58,889 nt of DNA from Mycobacterium sp. 1245111.1 (GTDB lineage Bacteria > Actinomycetota > Actinomycetes > Mycobacteriales > Mycobacteriaceae): assembly GCF_001673405.1 (NCBI RefSeq), contig NZ_LZLV01000132.1, forward strand, positions 1-58,889, read 5' to 3'. The position numbers and the translations under genes were made by a program. Shown here piece by piece: positions 33,083-41,704 of the stretch. The notes under the pieces were generated by a model, which searched no databases, was not told the DNA's origin, and worked only from the letters and a program-made list of their open reading frames with translations. Each line of letters opens with the position of its first letter. Positions within the stretch are counted from its first letter, which is position 1.

Positions 33083-33688
33083 CTAGTTGCGGCTGACGTC
33101 GATCGGGTGGGTCGCCAGCAACGACAGCGGCTGCGGCTGACGCCGCAACACCCGACCCCACAGGTCCACCCGCGGCTCGACCAGCACGTCGGACGGCAAC
33201 GCCGACAACACAATCCAGTCGTCGCGCTCGATCTCGCCCTCTAGCTGGCCGATGGTCCAGCCGGAGTAGCCGGCGAAGATGCGGACACCTTCGACCGCCG
33301 GGGCGATCACCTCGGGGTCGGCGTCCAGGTCGACCATCGCCGTCCGGCCGGCCACATGACGCAACCCCTCTACGTCGTCGGGGTCGGCTCCGACCCGCAG
33401 GACCGCCAGGCACAGCGCCGCGTCACGCTTGACCGGTCCGCCGATGAACATCGTCTTCGGCTTCGACGCCAGCCCGGCCCACTGCGGCAACACGTTGTAT
33501 ACGGCGGTTTCGCTGGGCCGGTTGAGCACCACACCGAGCGTGCCGCCGTCGTTGTGCTCGACGATGTAGATCACGCTGCGACGAAACGTCGGCTCGAGCA
33601 GATCGGTGTTCGCCAGAAGCAAAGTGCCCGCTCGCACTCGATGTGCGGCAGGGGCGATGAAGTCCTCTGGGTCCTCGGGCTGCGCCAC
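33083..33688 (-). CDS. YqgE/AlgH family protein (UPF0301, Rv0038 orthologue)
   Basis: 201 aa from GTG 33688. It carries the YqgE/AlgH signatures GTLLLANTDLLEPTFRRSVIYIVEHN, GVVLNRPSE, FIGGPV and FAGYSGWTIGQLE. The true start is deduced from the mycobacterial N-terminus (VAQPEDPEDFIAPAAHRV) because the frame is open far upstream. It is divergent from the MFS gene. AlgH proteins are conserved but their biochemical role is not established. Confidence 0.9.
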   Translation of the reverse strand: MAQPEDPEDFIAPAAHRVRAGTLLLANTDLLEPTFRRSVIYIVEHNDGGTLGVVLNRPSETAVYNVLPQWAGLASKPKTMFIGGPVKRDAALCLAVLRVGADPDDVEGLRHVAGRTAMVDLDADPEVIAPAVEGVRIFAGYSGWTIGQLEGEIERDDWIVLSALPSDVLVEPRVDLWGRVLRRQPQPLSLLATHPIDVSRN

Positions 33689-33805
33689 CTGTCCATCATG
33701 GCATCCGGGCCGGACGACCGTGGTCAACAAGTAGGCCGCCGGGCGAGAATTTGTAGTGTTGTAACTCCGCGCCCAACACCGTCGGGCCAATGGGAAGCAG
33801 GTTCC

Positions 33806-35083
33806 GTGACCGATCCGCGCGCGCCGGTAGCTGTCTGGCGGTCGGTGCGCGAGCTCCCGGACTTCCGGCGGCTGCTGGAGTTGCGGCTGGCGAGCCAATT
33901 CGCCGACGGCCTGTTTCAGGCCGGGCTGGCCGGGGCGCTGCTGTTCAACCCCGAGCGGGCCTCGAGCCCCCTGGCGATCGCGGGCGCGTTCGCGGTGTTG
34001 CTCCTTCCGTATTCGGTGCTCGGCCCGTTCGCCGGCGCACTGATGGACCGCTGGGATCGCCGGCTGGTGTTGGTGTCCGCCAACGTCGGCCGGGTGGTGT
34101 CGGTGGCCTTCGTCGGCATCTGCCTCGCGCTGGGGGCCCGCGACGCGTCGGTGTTGTGCGGCGCGCTGGTGGTCAACGGGCTGGGCCGGTTCGTCTCGAC
34201 GGGCATGTCGGCCGCGCTGCCGCACGTGGTTCCACGCGAGCAGGTGGTCACGATGAACTCGCTCGCGGCGGCGGTCGGTGCGATCGCAGCGTTTGTCGGG
34301 GCCAACTTCATGCTGGTGCCGCGCGGGTTGATCGGGTCGGGTGACACCGGCGCCGCGTCGACCATCTTTCTGGACATCGTCCCGCTGTTGATCGCGCTGC
34401 TGTTCTCGCTGCGGTTCGCCGACCATGTGCTCGGGCCCGACGACACCCGGCGCGCGATCCACGGGTCGGTGCTCTACGCCGTCGTCACCGGTTGGCTGCA
34501 CGGCGTGCGGACCGTGCTGGACCGCCCGACCGTCGCGGCCACACTCTCCGGGCTGGCCGCGCACCGGATGGTGTTCGGCGTCAACTCGCTGGTGGTGTTG
34601 CTGCTGGTGCGCAGCGGCGGCCCAGGGGCGGTGTCCGCGTTGGGCAACGCGGTTCTTTTTGTCGCCGCGGCCGGTGCCGGATCTTTTCTGGCCAACCTGG
34701 TGACACCGCTGGCGGTGCGCCGGTGGGGCCGGTACGCCGCCGCGAACGGTGCCCTGGCGATGGCCGCCGTGGTCGAGATCGCCGGCGTCGGCTTACAGCT
34801 GTGGATGCTGGTGACGGCTGGCTTCCTACTCGGCGGGCTGGGCCAGGTGGTCAAGCTGTGCGCCGACACCGCGATCCAGATCGACGTCGACGACGCGCTG
34901 CGCGGGCACGTGTTCGCGGTGCAGGATTCGGTGTTCTGGGTGGGGTTCCTCGTCGCGATCACGGTGGCGGCCTGCGTGATTCGCGATGACGGGCACTCGC
35001 CGGTCCTGGTCGTGGCAGGCGCCGCCGTCTACCTCTGCGGGCTTGCCGCGCACACCGTCATCGGGCGCGCGGCCAATCGCTAA
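33806..35083 (+). CDS. MFS transporter (Rv0037c orthologue)
   Basis: 425 aa with about eleven to twelve membrane helices and an MFS-type loop (LMDRWDRRLVLV) between helices 2 and 3. GTG 33806 begins VTDPRAPVAVWRSV with the first helix soon after. The transporter class fits exporters of the Rv0037c type; the substrate is unknown. Its stop codon (TAA 35081-35083) lies within the -10 element of the next gene. Confidence 0.88.
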   Translation: MTDPRAPVAVWRSVRELPDFRRLLELRLASQFADGLFQAGLAGALLFNPERASSPLAIAGAFAVLLLPYSVLGPFAGALMDRWDRRLVLVSANVGRVVSVAFVGICLALGARDASVLCGALVVNGLGRFVSTGMSAALPHVVPREQVVTMNSLAAAVGAIAAFVGANFMLVPRGLIGSGDTGAASTIFLDIVPLLIALLFSLRFADHVLGPDDTRRAIHGSVLYAVVTGWLHGVRTVLDRPTVAATLSGLAAHRMVFGVNSLVVLLLVRSGGPGAVSALGNAVLFVAAAGAGSFLANLVTPLAVRRWGRYAAANGALAMAAVVEIAGVGLQLWMLVTAGFLLGGLGQVVKLCADTAIQIDVDDALRGHVFAVQDSVFWVGFLVAITVAACVIRDDGHSPVLVVAGAAVYLCGLAAHTVIGRAANR

Positions 35084-35092
35084 GGTGCACTG

Positions 35093-35866
35093 ATGGCCGA
35101 CCTTGCCGAGATTGTCGACGACCTGCGCGCCGAAAGCGACGAGCTGGACGCGGTGGTCGCGCCGCTGGCCGAGGACCGCTGGAGCACGCCGACGCCCGCC
35201 GCGGGCTGGACGATCGCGCACCAGATCGGGCACCTGCTGTGGACCGACCGCGGCGCGCTGGTCTCGGTCACCGACTCCGACGCCTTCGCCGGTGTGGTGC
35301 AGGCGGCGCTGGAGGACCCGATCGGCTTCGTCAACGCCGCGGCCGACGAGCTGGCGGCGGTTCCGCCGGCCGAGCTGCTCGCCGACTGGCGGGCGACCCG
35401 CGCGCGCCTGCACGACGCGCTGCTGACGGTCGACGACGGACGCAAGTTGCCGTGGTTCGGCCCCCCGATGAGCGGGCCGTCGATGGCGACCGCCCGGTTG
35501 ATGGAGACCTGGGCGCACGGCCTCGACGTCGCCGACGCGTTGGGTGTCACGCGGCCCGCGACGGCGCGGCTGCGGTCGATCGCCCACATCGGCGTGCGGA
35601 CCCGCGATTTCGCGTTCGTGATCAACGAGCTGACGCCGCCGGCTGAACCATTCCGGGTCGAGTTGCGTGCCCCTGATGGCAGCCTCTGGGCGTGGGGACC
35701 GGAGGCTGCCACACAGCGGGTCACCGGGTCGGCCGAGGACTTCTGTTTTTTGGTCACCCAGCGACGGCCGCTGCGGGAGCTCGACATCACGGCGTCCGGC
35801 ATCGACGCGGCGCGCTGGCTGCCGATTGCGCAAGCCTTCGCCGGCCCGCCGGGCCGCGGTCGATAG
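35093..35866 (+). CDS. TIGR03084-type protein, maleylpyruvate isomerase/DinB-like fold (Rv0036c orthologue)
   Basis: 257 aa. The N-terminal four-helix domain has the MDMPI/DinB metal-site pattern: TIAHQIGHL (about 42-50) and METWAHGLDVADALG (about 139-153) bring the His/Glu ligands. The C-terminal part is a small alpha/beta domain. MDMPI proteins are mycothiol-dependent or metal-binding enzymes. TAAGGT (35081-35086) ends 6 nt before ATG 35093, suggesting leaderless initiation. The reaction is unknown. Confidence 0.87.
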   Translation: MADLAEIVDDLRAESDELDAVVAPLAEDRWSTPTPAAGWTIAHQIGHLLWTDRGALVSVTDSDAFAGVVQAALEDPIGFVNAAADELAAVPPAELLADWRATRARLHDALLTVDDGRKLPWFGPPMSGPSMATARLMETWAHGLDVADALGVTRPATARLRSIAHIGVRTRDFAFVINELTPPAEPFRVELRAPDGSLWAWGPEAATQRVTGSAEDFCFLVTQRRPLRELDITASGIDAARWLPIAQAFAGPPGRGR

Positions 35867-35872
35867 GGCGGG

Positions 35873-35891
35873 GTAGGTAACCCTAACCTCA
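35873..35891. promoter_or_regulatory. IdeR box upstream of mbtK
   Basis: GTAGGTAACCCTAACCTCA matches the 19-bp mycobacterial iron-box consensus (TTAGGTTAGGCTAACCTAA) at 14 positions by hand comparison. It lies 7 bp before the TAGGCT -10 element (35899-35904) of mbtK, so iron-loaded IdeR bound here would block RNA polymerase. Confidence 0.65.
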
Positions 35892-35912
35892 TTTCCGGTA
35901 GGCTCACCGCCC

Positions 35913-36518
35913 GTGATCTTGCCGCGGGAGCTGACCGACATCAGCGACGACGTCCGCGCGGCTCCCCCGCCGCCGACTCCGGTGCTGGACGCCCCGTACG
36001 CGCTGCGGCCGGCCGACCCGGATGCCGACGCGGAGATGATCTCGAGCTGGATGAACATGCCGCACCTGGTGGAGGCGTGGGAGTCGGCCTGGCCGGTCGA
36101 TCGGTGGCGTGACTATTTGCACGCGCAGGTGGCCGGCGACTACTCCCGTCCCTTCGTCGGCAGCATGAACGGCGAGGACAGCGGCTATGTCGAGGTGTAC
36201 CGCGCCGCAAAGGATTCCATCGCGGCCCGCTACGACGCCGATCCGTACGACGTCGGCCTGCACGCGGCGATCGCCGAGTTGTCGATCGTCAACAAAGGGC
36301 TGGGGCCGTTTCTGCTGCCGCGTATCGTGGCGAGCGTCTTCGAGGTCGAACCGCGTTGTCGCCGAATCATGTTCGACCCCGATCACCGCAACACCGCGGC
36401 GCGCCGACTGTGTGAATACGCCGGCTGCACATTCCTCGGTGAGCACGATATGAGCAACCGGCGGATGGCGCTGTACGCGTTGCCGCGCACACCCGACGAT
36501 GTACCGAAGGCGCGCTAG
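35913..36518 (+). CDS. mbtK: Mycobactin lysine N-acyltransferase MbtK (GNAT)
   Basis: 201 aa. The GNAT protein adds the acyl chain to the epsilon-nitrogen of lysine during mycobactin assembly. It matches M. tuberculosis Rv1347c as I recall it: ISSWMNMPHLVEAWE, YDADPYDVGLHAAIAELS, GLGPFLLPRIVASVF, CRRIMFDPDHRNTAARRLCEYAGC. GTG 35913 lies 8 nt after the TAGGCT -10 element, so the message is probably leaderless, and an IdeR-type box precedes it. It converges with mbtLMN. Confidence 0.93.
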   Translation: MILPRELTDISDDVRAAPPPPTPVLDAPYALRPADPDADAEMISSWMNMPHLVEAWESAWPVDRWRDYLHAQVAGDYSRPFVGSMNGEDSGYVEVYRAAKDSIAARYDADPYDVGLHAAIAELSIVNKGLGPFLLPRIVASVFEVEPRCRRIMFDPDHRNTAARRLCEYAGCTFLGEHDMSNRRMALYALPRTPDDVPKAR

Positions 36519-36608
36519 TTCTTGTGTTTGGTGTGCGAGATCGACGCTACCGTGCCGCGAACTCGGACTTTTCCTCGCCAGCGTCGATCTCGGTGAGGTT
36601 TGAGGCCG

Positions 36609-37757
36609 TTAGCCGTTCAGCTCGCGGTAGCCGTCGTAGTCGGGTTTCATTGCGGCAGCGACCAACTCCCACAGCACCTCGTCGGTGCCGCCGCCGACTC
36701 GGGCCAGCTTCATGTCGCGCCACCACCGGCCGAGCGGCGTCTCGTCGACCAGGTAGCCGGAGCCGCCGAAGATATGCATGCACTCCGAGAGCACCTCTTC
36801 GCCCAGCCGGGCGGCGGTGACCTTGACGGCGGCCGCGGCCCGCAGATCGAGTCGGCCCTCGGCGGCAATTCCGTTGAGCCCGTGACGAAGTAGGTCGACG
36901 CGGGCCTGCAAATCGGCGATCCGCAACCGCAGCGCCTGGTGTTCGAACAGCGTCGAGCCGAATTGCCGCCGCTCCACCATCCGGGCGTGGGTGATGCCGA
37001 GCACTCGCTGGCAACCGCCGGCGACCTGGCCGGCGATCGACATCCGCTCGTGCGCCAACCCCCAGGAGATGGCCGCCAAACCCGTTCCGGGACGGGCGAT
37101 CAGTGCGTCGGCGGGGACCCAGGTGTCGATGTGCACGGCGGCGGTGTCCAGCGGCCCCGCGCCGACTTTGCGGTAGGGCGTCTGGATCTCACACTGCTCC
37201 AAGGGCACGGCGATCACCAGCACGTTGCCGTGCCGGCCGGACGAGTCGTCGTCCACCCCGCGGCCCACCACCATGATGTGATCGGCCACCGGCGAGAGCG
37301 ACACGAACTTCTTGATCCCCTTGACCTCGAATCCGTCTCGGACAGAACGGACTTCGGTCTCGACGATCTGCAGATCCGAACCGCCCGATTCCTCGGAGGC
37401 GCCGATGCACAGCACGGTCTCGCCGCGGATGGCTTGCTCGCAGATACCTTTGAGATAGTCCGAGCGCGCGAACCGCCGTAGGATCGCGATGGCGGAGTCG
37501 TGCAGGCTGACGCCGACGCCGATGCCCGCCGAGCCCAGCTTGCCCAACTCGATCGCCAGTGCCACGAGCTTGGCCACGTCGGGGTGCTGCCCGTCCAGCC
37601 ACTTCTGCGCGAAGACGCCGCGCGCCCCCAGATGTTCGATCAGCTTGCGCGGAAAGCGTTCGCTCTCTTCGGCTTCCGCGGTCCACTTGATGACGTCGTC
37701 ATCGAACACCTCGCCGAGCAGCGTGCGGTATTCGTCGAGGCTCAACTCGTCGGTCAT
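36609..37757 (-). CDS. mbtN: Acyl-ACP dehydrogenase MbtN (FadE14)
   Basis: 382 aa from ATG 37757. It is an acyl-CoA dehydrogenase-like flavoenzyme. MbtN is proposed to introduce the double bond in the ACP-bound acyl chain destined for mycobactin. Conserved stretches include GASEESGGSDLQIVETEV, ISWGLAHERMSIAGQV, ERRQFGSTLFEHQALR and CMHIFGGSGYL. The ATG overlaps the mbtM stop (ATGA at 37754-37757). It converges with mbtK, as in the M. tuberculosis mbt-2 locus. Confidence 0.9.
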   Translation of the reverse strand: MTDELSLDEYRTLLGEVFDDDVIKWTAEAEESERFPRKLIEHLGARGVFAQKWLDGQHPDVAKLVALAIELGKLGSAGIGVGVSLHDSAIAILRRFARSDYLKGICEQAIRGETVLCIGASEESGGSDLQIVETEVRSVRDGFEVKGIKKFVSLSPVADHIMVVGRGVDDDSSGRHGNVLVIAVPLEQCEIQTPYRKVGAGPLDTAAVHIDTWVPADALIARPGTGLAAISWGLAHERMSIAGQVAGGCQRVLGITHARMVERRQFGSTLFEHQALRLRIADLQARVDLLRHGLNGIAAEGRLDLRAAAAVKVTAARLGEEVLSECMHIFGGSGYLVDETPLGRWWRDMKLARVGGGTDEVLWELVAAAMKPDYDGYRELNG

Positions 37758-39334
37758 CTGGTCGCCGCCGCCAAGTTGCGTTTGACTTCGAGGCGCCGTA
37801 GCTTGCCCGACGAGGTCCGTGGCAGGGTGCCCGGCCGGACGAACACCACGTTGGCGGGCACGATGCCGCATTCCGAGGCCACCTTGGCGACCAGTTCGCT
37901 GCGGGCGCCCGCTTCGTCGGGGCCGCGGAACTCGGCGGTGATCACCAGACCGGGTCGGGTGGCGTCGTTGTCGGTACCGACGGCGACCACAGCTCCCTCA
38001 CGCACACCGCGGATTTCGGCGGCGACCCGTTCGACCTCGGCGGGAAAGACGTTGCGGCCCGCGACCGTGATGATCTCCTTGGCCCGCCCGCACACCACCA
38101 GGCCGTCGTCGGTGAGGTAGCCCAGGTCGCCGGTCGGGAACCAGGCGCCGCGCTCGAGCGGGGTATCACCGAGGTAGCCGGACATCATCGAGGTGCCGCG
38201 GATCTCGATCTCGCCGACGTCGCGCCCCGGTACTTCGGCGGAGTGGTCAGACTCGAGGTTGACGCGGACTTCCATGCCGTCGATCGGCTGGCCCAAACAG
38301 GCGTGGCGCCGCGGTTCGGCTGTGCTGGAGTTGATTTCGTCGTAGCGCAAGCCTCGACCGGGCGCCGGGGTGGTGACCGCGCAGGTGGATTCGGCCAGCC
38401 CGTAGGACGGCGCCAGCGCTCGGGCGTCGAAACCGAAGGGGCGCAACGCATCCGCGAACCGTTCCATGCCGGCGCAGTCGACCGGCTCGCCGCCGTTGAT
38501 GGTGAACCGCACCCGGCCGAGATCGACGTCGGATACCAGGCGGGCGTACTTGCCGATCATGCTGTAGGCCATGTTCGGTGCGGCGCTCAGCGACATCCCG
38601 CTTTCGCTGAGCCAACGCAACCAGCGGAACGGCGACGCGGTGAACGCCGAGGTGGGGGCCAGCCACACCGGCGTCATCCCCAGTGCGCCGCTGAGCAGGA
38701 ACGTCAAGCCCATGTCGTGATAGAGCGGTAGCCACGTGCAGCCTCCGTCGACCGCCGGGTCGACACCGATGCGGGTGAGCAGGCCGTTGACGTTGTTCAG
38801 TACCGCCTCTGCGGAAAGCCTTGCGGTGCGCGGGTTTCCGGTGGAGCCTGCGGTTCCCTGCAGGATCGCCGGTGTCCCGGCCGCGGGCTCGACGGGTGTG
38901 AAGGTGGTCGACGGTTCGTGCGCGACGGCCGTCAGGTCGAGAACCGTCGGGGGCCCGTCGTGGCTTGCCAGCAGGGCGAGCTCGTCGCCGTGGCTGAGCA
39001 CCGTCCGCACGCCGATGCTCGCGAACCGGGTCAGCGTCGCCTGCGCCCACTGTTGGGGGTCGGCGCCGCGGACCGGGCCGGGCAGGATCGACACGCTTTG
39101 GCCGGCCAGCCAGGCGGCGTGGATGGCCGCGACCAAGTCGGCGGTCGGCTCGCCGACCAGTCCCACCGCGCCGAGGTGCGGCTGGTCGAGGATCCGCGCG
39201 GCGATGCCTTCCGCGCGCGCGTGCACCTGCGGCCAGGGCCGCCGCGTCCAGGCGTCGGCTTCTTTGTCGAAGACCACCAGGTCGTGAGCTGAAGAGCGCA
39301 TCGCCCCGGACAGGGCGGTGGCCAGCACGCTCAC
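37754..39334 (-). CDS. mbtM: Fatty acyl-AMP ligase MbtM (FadD33)
   Basis: 526 aa ANL-superfamily enzyme. It activates a fatty acid as acyl-AMP and loads it on the carrier MbtL. The adenylation motif GTAGSTGNPRTARLS lies at about residues 160-174, the core LAPSYGLAEST at about 310, and the A7-A8 region WFPTGDLGYLTDDGLVVCGRAKEIITVAGRN at about 400-430. The C-terminal lysine region GKLRRLEVKR is present. It overlaps both mbtL and mbtN by 4 nt. Confidence 0.92.
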   Translation of the reverse strand: MSVLATALSGAMRSSAHDLVVFDKEADAWTRRPWPQVHARAEGIAARILDQPHLGAVGLVGEPTADLVAAIHAAWLAGQSVSILPGPVRGADPQQWAQATLTRFASIGVRTVLSHGDELALLASHDGPPTVLDLTAVAHEPSTTFTPVEPAAGTPAILQGTAGSTGNPRTARLSAEAVLNNVNGLLTRIGVDPAVDGGCTWLPLYHDMGLTFLLSGALGMTPVWLAPTSAFTASPFRWLRWLSESGMSLSAAPNMAYSMIGKYARLVSDVDLGRVRFTINGGEPVDCAGMERFADALRPFGFDARALAPSYGLAESTCAVTTPAPGRGLRYDEINSSTAEPRRHACLGQPIDGMEVRVNLESDHSAEVPGRDVGEIEIRGTSMMSGYLGDTPLERGAWFPTGDLGYLTDDGLVVCGRAKEIITVAGRNVFPAEVERVAAEIRGVREGAVVAVGTDNDATRPGLVITAEFRGPDEAGARSELVAKVASECGIVPANVVFVRPGTLPRTSSGKLRRLEVKRNLAAATR

Positions 39335-39597
39335 TGGCCGACCGGGACCTTTGCCCGGATGACGTTCTCGAGGTCGCCGACGGTGTCGCAGCCCAGCAAC
39401 TCCTGCTCGTTCACCACGACCCCGAGCTTGTCCTCGATCGCGACCATGCCGACCGCAAATGCCACCGAGTCCAGGCCCACGTCGTCGACCAGCCGCGACT
39501 CCGGGGTCACACGGCTGACGTCGATGTTGAGGTCGTCACGCAGGATCTCGGTCAGCGCGGCGCCGACCGAGTCCGCGCGCGACAAGTCGGAGGTCAT
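39331..39597 (-). CDS. mbtL: Acyl carrier protein MbtL
   Basis: 88 aa ACP. The phosphopantetheine attachment serine lies in VGLDSVAFAVG (DSV). It receives the acyl chain from MbtM and presents it to MbtN and MbtK. TACTGT (39611-39606) ends 8 nt before ATG 39597, so leaderless initiation is likely. I see no IdeR box in front of it, unlike mbtK. It is first in the mbtL-mbtM-mbtN operon. Confidence 0.92.
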   Translation of the reverse strand: MTSDLSRADSVGAALTEILRDDLNIDVSRVTPESRLVDDVGLDSVAFAVGMVAIEDKLGVVVNEQELLGCDTVGDLENVIRAKVPVGQ

Positions 39598-39605
39598 GGG
39601 CCGTC

Positions 39606-39611
39606 ACAGTA
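39606..39611 (-). promoter_or_regulatory. -10 element (TACTGT) of the mbtLMN operon
   Basis: On the minus strand TACTGT is followed by 8 nt and the mbtL ATG, the layout of a leaderless mycobacterial promoter. No iron-box match was seen within the 39-bp gap to the upstream gene. Confidence 0.5.
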
Positions 39612-39636
39612 CCGGGCTGCCGACGCGGACAGGGAC

Positions 39637-40161
39637 TTACGTTTTGGGCGTCAACGCGCTGGCCGCGTCGGCGGCGCCGTCCCCATCGGTGTCGGTGAGC
39701 TTGACGTCCCACCGGCCGTCGCCGTCGGTATCGACGTAGCCGGTCACGCCGTCGGGCCCCGGGATCAGCGCGCGGTCGGCCAGGCCGTTGCCGTCGCTGT
39801 CCACCAGCCGCACCTCCGATCGGCTTGCGGGGTCGAAGTCGGTGAGCGGCTTGCCCGTGTGCTCGACGCCGTCGAGGCCGAACCAGCGCAAGCCCGTCGC
39901 CGTGCGCGGCGGCCGGTCCACGGCGATGGCCCAGGTCCCCGTGCCGTCGTCGGTGAAGTATCGCTCGGTGCCGTTGACGTCGAGCACGGCATGGTCGGCG
40001 ACGCCGTCGCCGTCCAGGTCGGCCAGCGCATCGTCGGCCAGGCCGTCGTGGTCGAAATCCAGCCCGACCGCGTCGAGGCGCCCGTCGCCGTCGAGATCGA
40101 GGTCGGGGCCGCGGTCCCAGATCGTCGCGCCGCCGTCATCGGCGCTCAGGCAGTACTCCAT
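39637..40161 (-). CDS. Asp-rich repeat protein, Rv3906c-like
   Basis: 174 aa. It is built of D-x-D-G-D-G repeats (DLDGDGRLD, DFDHDGLAD, DLDGDGVAD, DSDGNGLAD, DTDGDGRWD, DTDGDGAAD), about six in all, the pattern of calcium-binding dockerin/EF-hand-like loops. No signal peptide or membrane segment is seen, so it may be cytosolic. It sits before pcnA as Rv3906c does in M. tuberculosis. Calcium binding is inferred from the repeats; the function is unknown. Confidence 0.75.
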   Translation of the reverse strand: MEYCLSADDGGATIWDRGPDLDLDGDGRLDAVGLDFDHDGLADDALADLDGDGVADHAVLDVNGTERYFTDDGTGTWAIAVDRPPRTATGLRWFGLDGVEHTGKPLTDFDPASRSEVRLVDSDGNGLADRALIPGPDGVTGYVDTDGDGRWDVKLTDTDGDGAADAASALTPKT

Positions 40162-40185
40162 GCCTGATCCGACGGCCGCCCGAGG

Positions 40186-41628
40186 CTATTGGTTCCCGCG
40201 CGCCGCCCACCAGGACTTCAGCTCGGCGGTCGCCTCCTCGCGGGTCAACGGCCCGCGGTCCAGCCGCAGCTCCTTGAGGTGTCGCCACGCCTCGCCCACC
40301 TGCGGGCCGGCCGGGATGCCGAGTAGCTGCATGATCTCGTTGCCGTCGAGATCCGGGCGCACCCGTTGCAGATCTTCCTTGGCGGCCAGTTCGGCGATCC
40401 GCTTCTCGAGGTCGTCGTAGTTGGCCTGCAGCCGGGCCGCCCGGCGCTTGTTGCGGGTGGTGCAGTCGGCGCGCACCAACTTGTGCAGCCGCGGCAATAG
40501 CGGGCCCGCGTCGGTGACGTAGCGCCGCACCGCCGAATCAGTCCACTGGCCGCCGCCGTAGCCGTGGAATCGCAGATGCAGGTACACCAGCTGGGAGACG
40601 TCGTCGACGAGCTGCTTCGAATACTTCAAGGCGCGCAACCGTTTTCGCGCCATCTTGGCACCGACCACCTCGTGGTGGTGGAAGCTGACACCCCCGTCGG
40701 CCTCGTGCTTACGCGTCGCCGGCTTGCCGATGTCATGTAGCAGCGCCGCCCAGCGCAACACGAGATCGGGCCCCTCGTCTTCGAGCGCGATGGCCTGCCG
40801 CAACACGGTGAGCGAATGCTCGTAGACGTCCTTGTGCTGGTGGTGCTCGTCGATGGCCATCCGCATGCCGCCGACGTCGGGCAGCACCACGTCACCCATC
40901 CCGGTCTGGACCATCAGGTCGATGCCGGCCACCGGGTCGGCGCCCAGCAGCAGCTTGTCCAGCTCGGCGGCCACCCGCTCGGCGGTGATCCGTCCCAGCT
41001 GCGGGGCCATCTCGATGATCGCCTCCAGCACCCGCGGCGCCACAGCGAAGCCCAGCTGCGAGACGAACCGCGCGGCGCGCAGCATCCGCAGCGGGTCGTC
41101 GCCGAAGGACACCGACGGGGCGGCCGGGGTATCCAGCACCCGCGCTCGCAACGCCGCCAGGCCGTTCAGCGGATCGACGAATTCGGCTGCACCAGAAGCT
41201 GTTACACGCACCGCCATCGCATTCACGGTGAAGTCACGGCGCACCAGGTCGTCGCCGAGGGAGTCGCCGAAGCGGACCTCCGGGTTGCGCGACACCCCGT
41301 CGTACCGGTCGGCCCGAAACGTGGTGATCTCCAGGCGGTGACCGTCCTTCTCGGCACCGATGGTGCCGAACTCGATCCCGGTGTCCCATAGCGCGTCGGC
41401 CCATGACCGCAGCAACTTCTGCAGCTGCTCGGGTCGCGCGTCGGTGGCGAAATCCAGGTCGTTGCTCAGCCGCCCCAACACGGCGTCGCGCACCGAACCG
41501 CCGACCAGATACAGCTCGTGTCCGGCGCCAGCGAACACGCCGCCGAGATCACGCAGGACGGCGGCGTGGCTGTTCAACGCCACCGCGGCGGCGGTCAACA
41601 GCTCGGCATCCTCACGGTCTTCGGGCAC
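40186..41628 (-). CDS. pcnA: CCA tRNA nucleotidyltransferase / poly(A) polymerase
   Basis: 480 aa. The N-terminal nucleotidyltransferase has the GGSVRDAVLGRLSNDLDFATDA active-site loop with the paired Asp at about residues 57 and 59. The middle carries an HD-type region (LLHDIGKPATRK). It adds or repairs the CCA end of tRNA. GTG 41628 lies 6 nt after a TATCCT -10 element (41640-41635), so the mRNA is probably leaderless. An identical 18-bp segment with the same element lies 55 bp further upstream. Confidence 0.93.
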   Translation of the reverse strand: MPEDREDAELLTAAAVALNSHAAVLRDLGGVFAGAGHELYLVGGSVRDAVLGRLSNDLDFATDARPEQLQKLLRSWADALWDTGIEFGTIGAEKDGHRLEITTFRADRYDGVSRNPEVRFGDSLGDDLVRRDFTVNAMAVRVTASGAAEFVDPLNGLAALRARVLDTPAAPSVSFGDDPLRMLRAARFVSQLGFAVAPRVLEAIIEMAPQLGRITAERVAAELDKLLLGADPVAGIDLMVQTGMGDVVLPDVGGMRMAIDEHHQHKDVYEHSLTVLRQAIALEDEGPDLVLRWAALLHDIGKPATRKHEADGGVSFHHHEVVGAKMARKRLRALKYSKQLVDDVSQLVYLHLRFHGYGGGQWTDSAVRRYVTDAGPLLPRLHKLVRADCTTRNKRRAARLQANYDDLEKRIAELAAKEDLQRVRPDLDGNEIMQLLGIPAGPQVGEAWRHLKELRLDRGPLTREEATAELKSWWAARGNQ

Positions 41629-41631
41629 GCA

Positions 41632-41649
41632 GCGAGGATAGTCCGGCTC
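41632..41649. repeat. 18-bp direct repeat, copy 1, carrying the pcnA -10 element
   Basis: GCGAGGATAGTCCGGCTC occurs here and again at 41687-41704, with identical bases. On the pcnA strand each copy contains TATCCT. It looks like a duplicated promoter core. Copy 1 is placed exactly to start a leaderless pcnA message. Confidence 0.7.
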
Positions 41650-41686
41650 CTCCTCAGGTCGTTCCGGCCCGCATCGTCGCCGGACG

Positions 41687-41704
41687 GCGAGGATAGTCCG
41701 GCTC
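41687..41704. repeat. 18-bp direct repeat, copy 2
   Basis: It is identical to copy 1 at 41632-41649 and 55 bp from it. It lies in the pcnA-mutT4 divergent region, 67 bp before mutT4. Confidence 0.7.

Noticed and set aside
34826..36058. Long open frame of 410 codons on the minus strand
   Set aside because: It lies opposite the MFS, Rv0036c-type and mbtK genes, has only Arg/Gly/Val-rich composition and no recognisable domain. It is a shadow of high-GC coding DNA.
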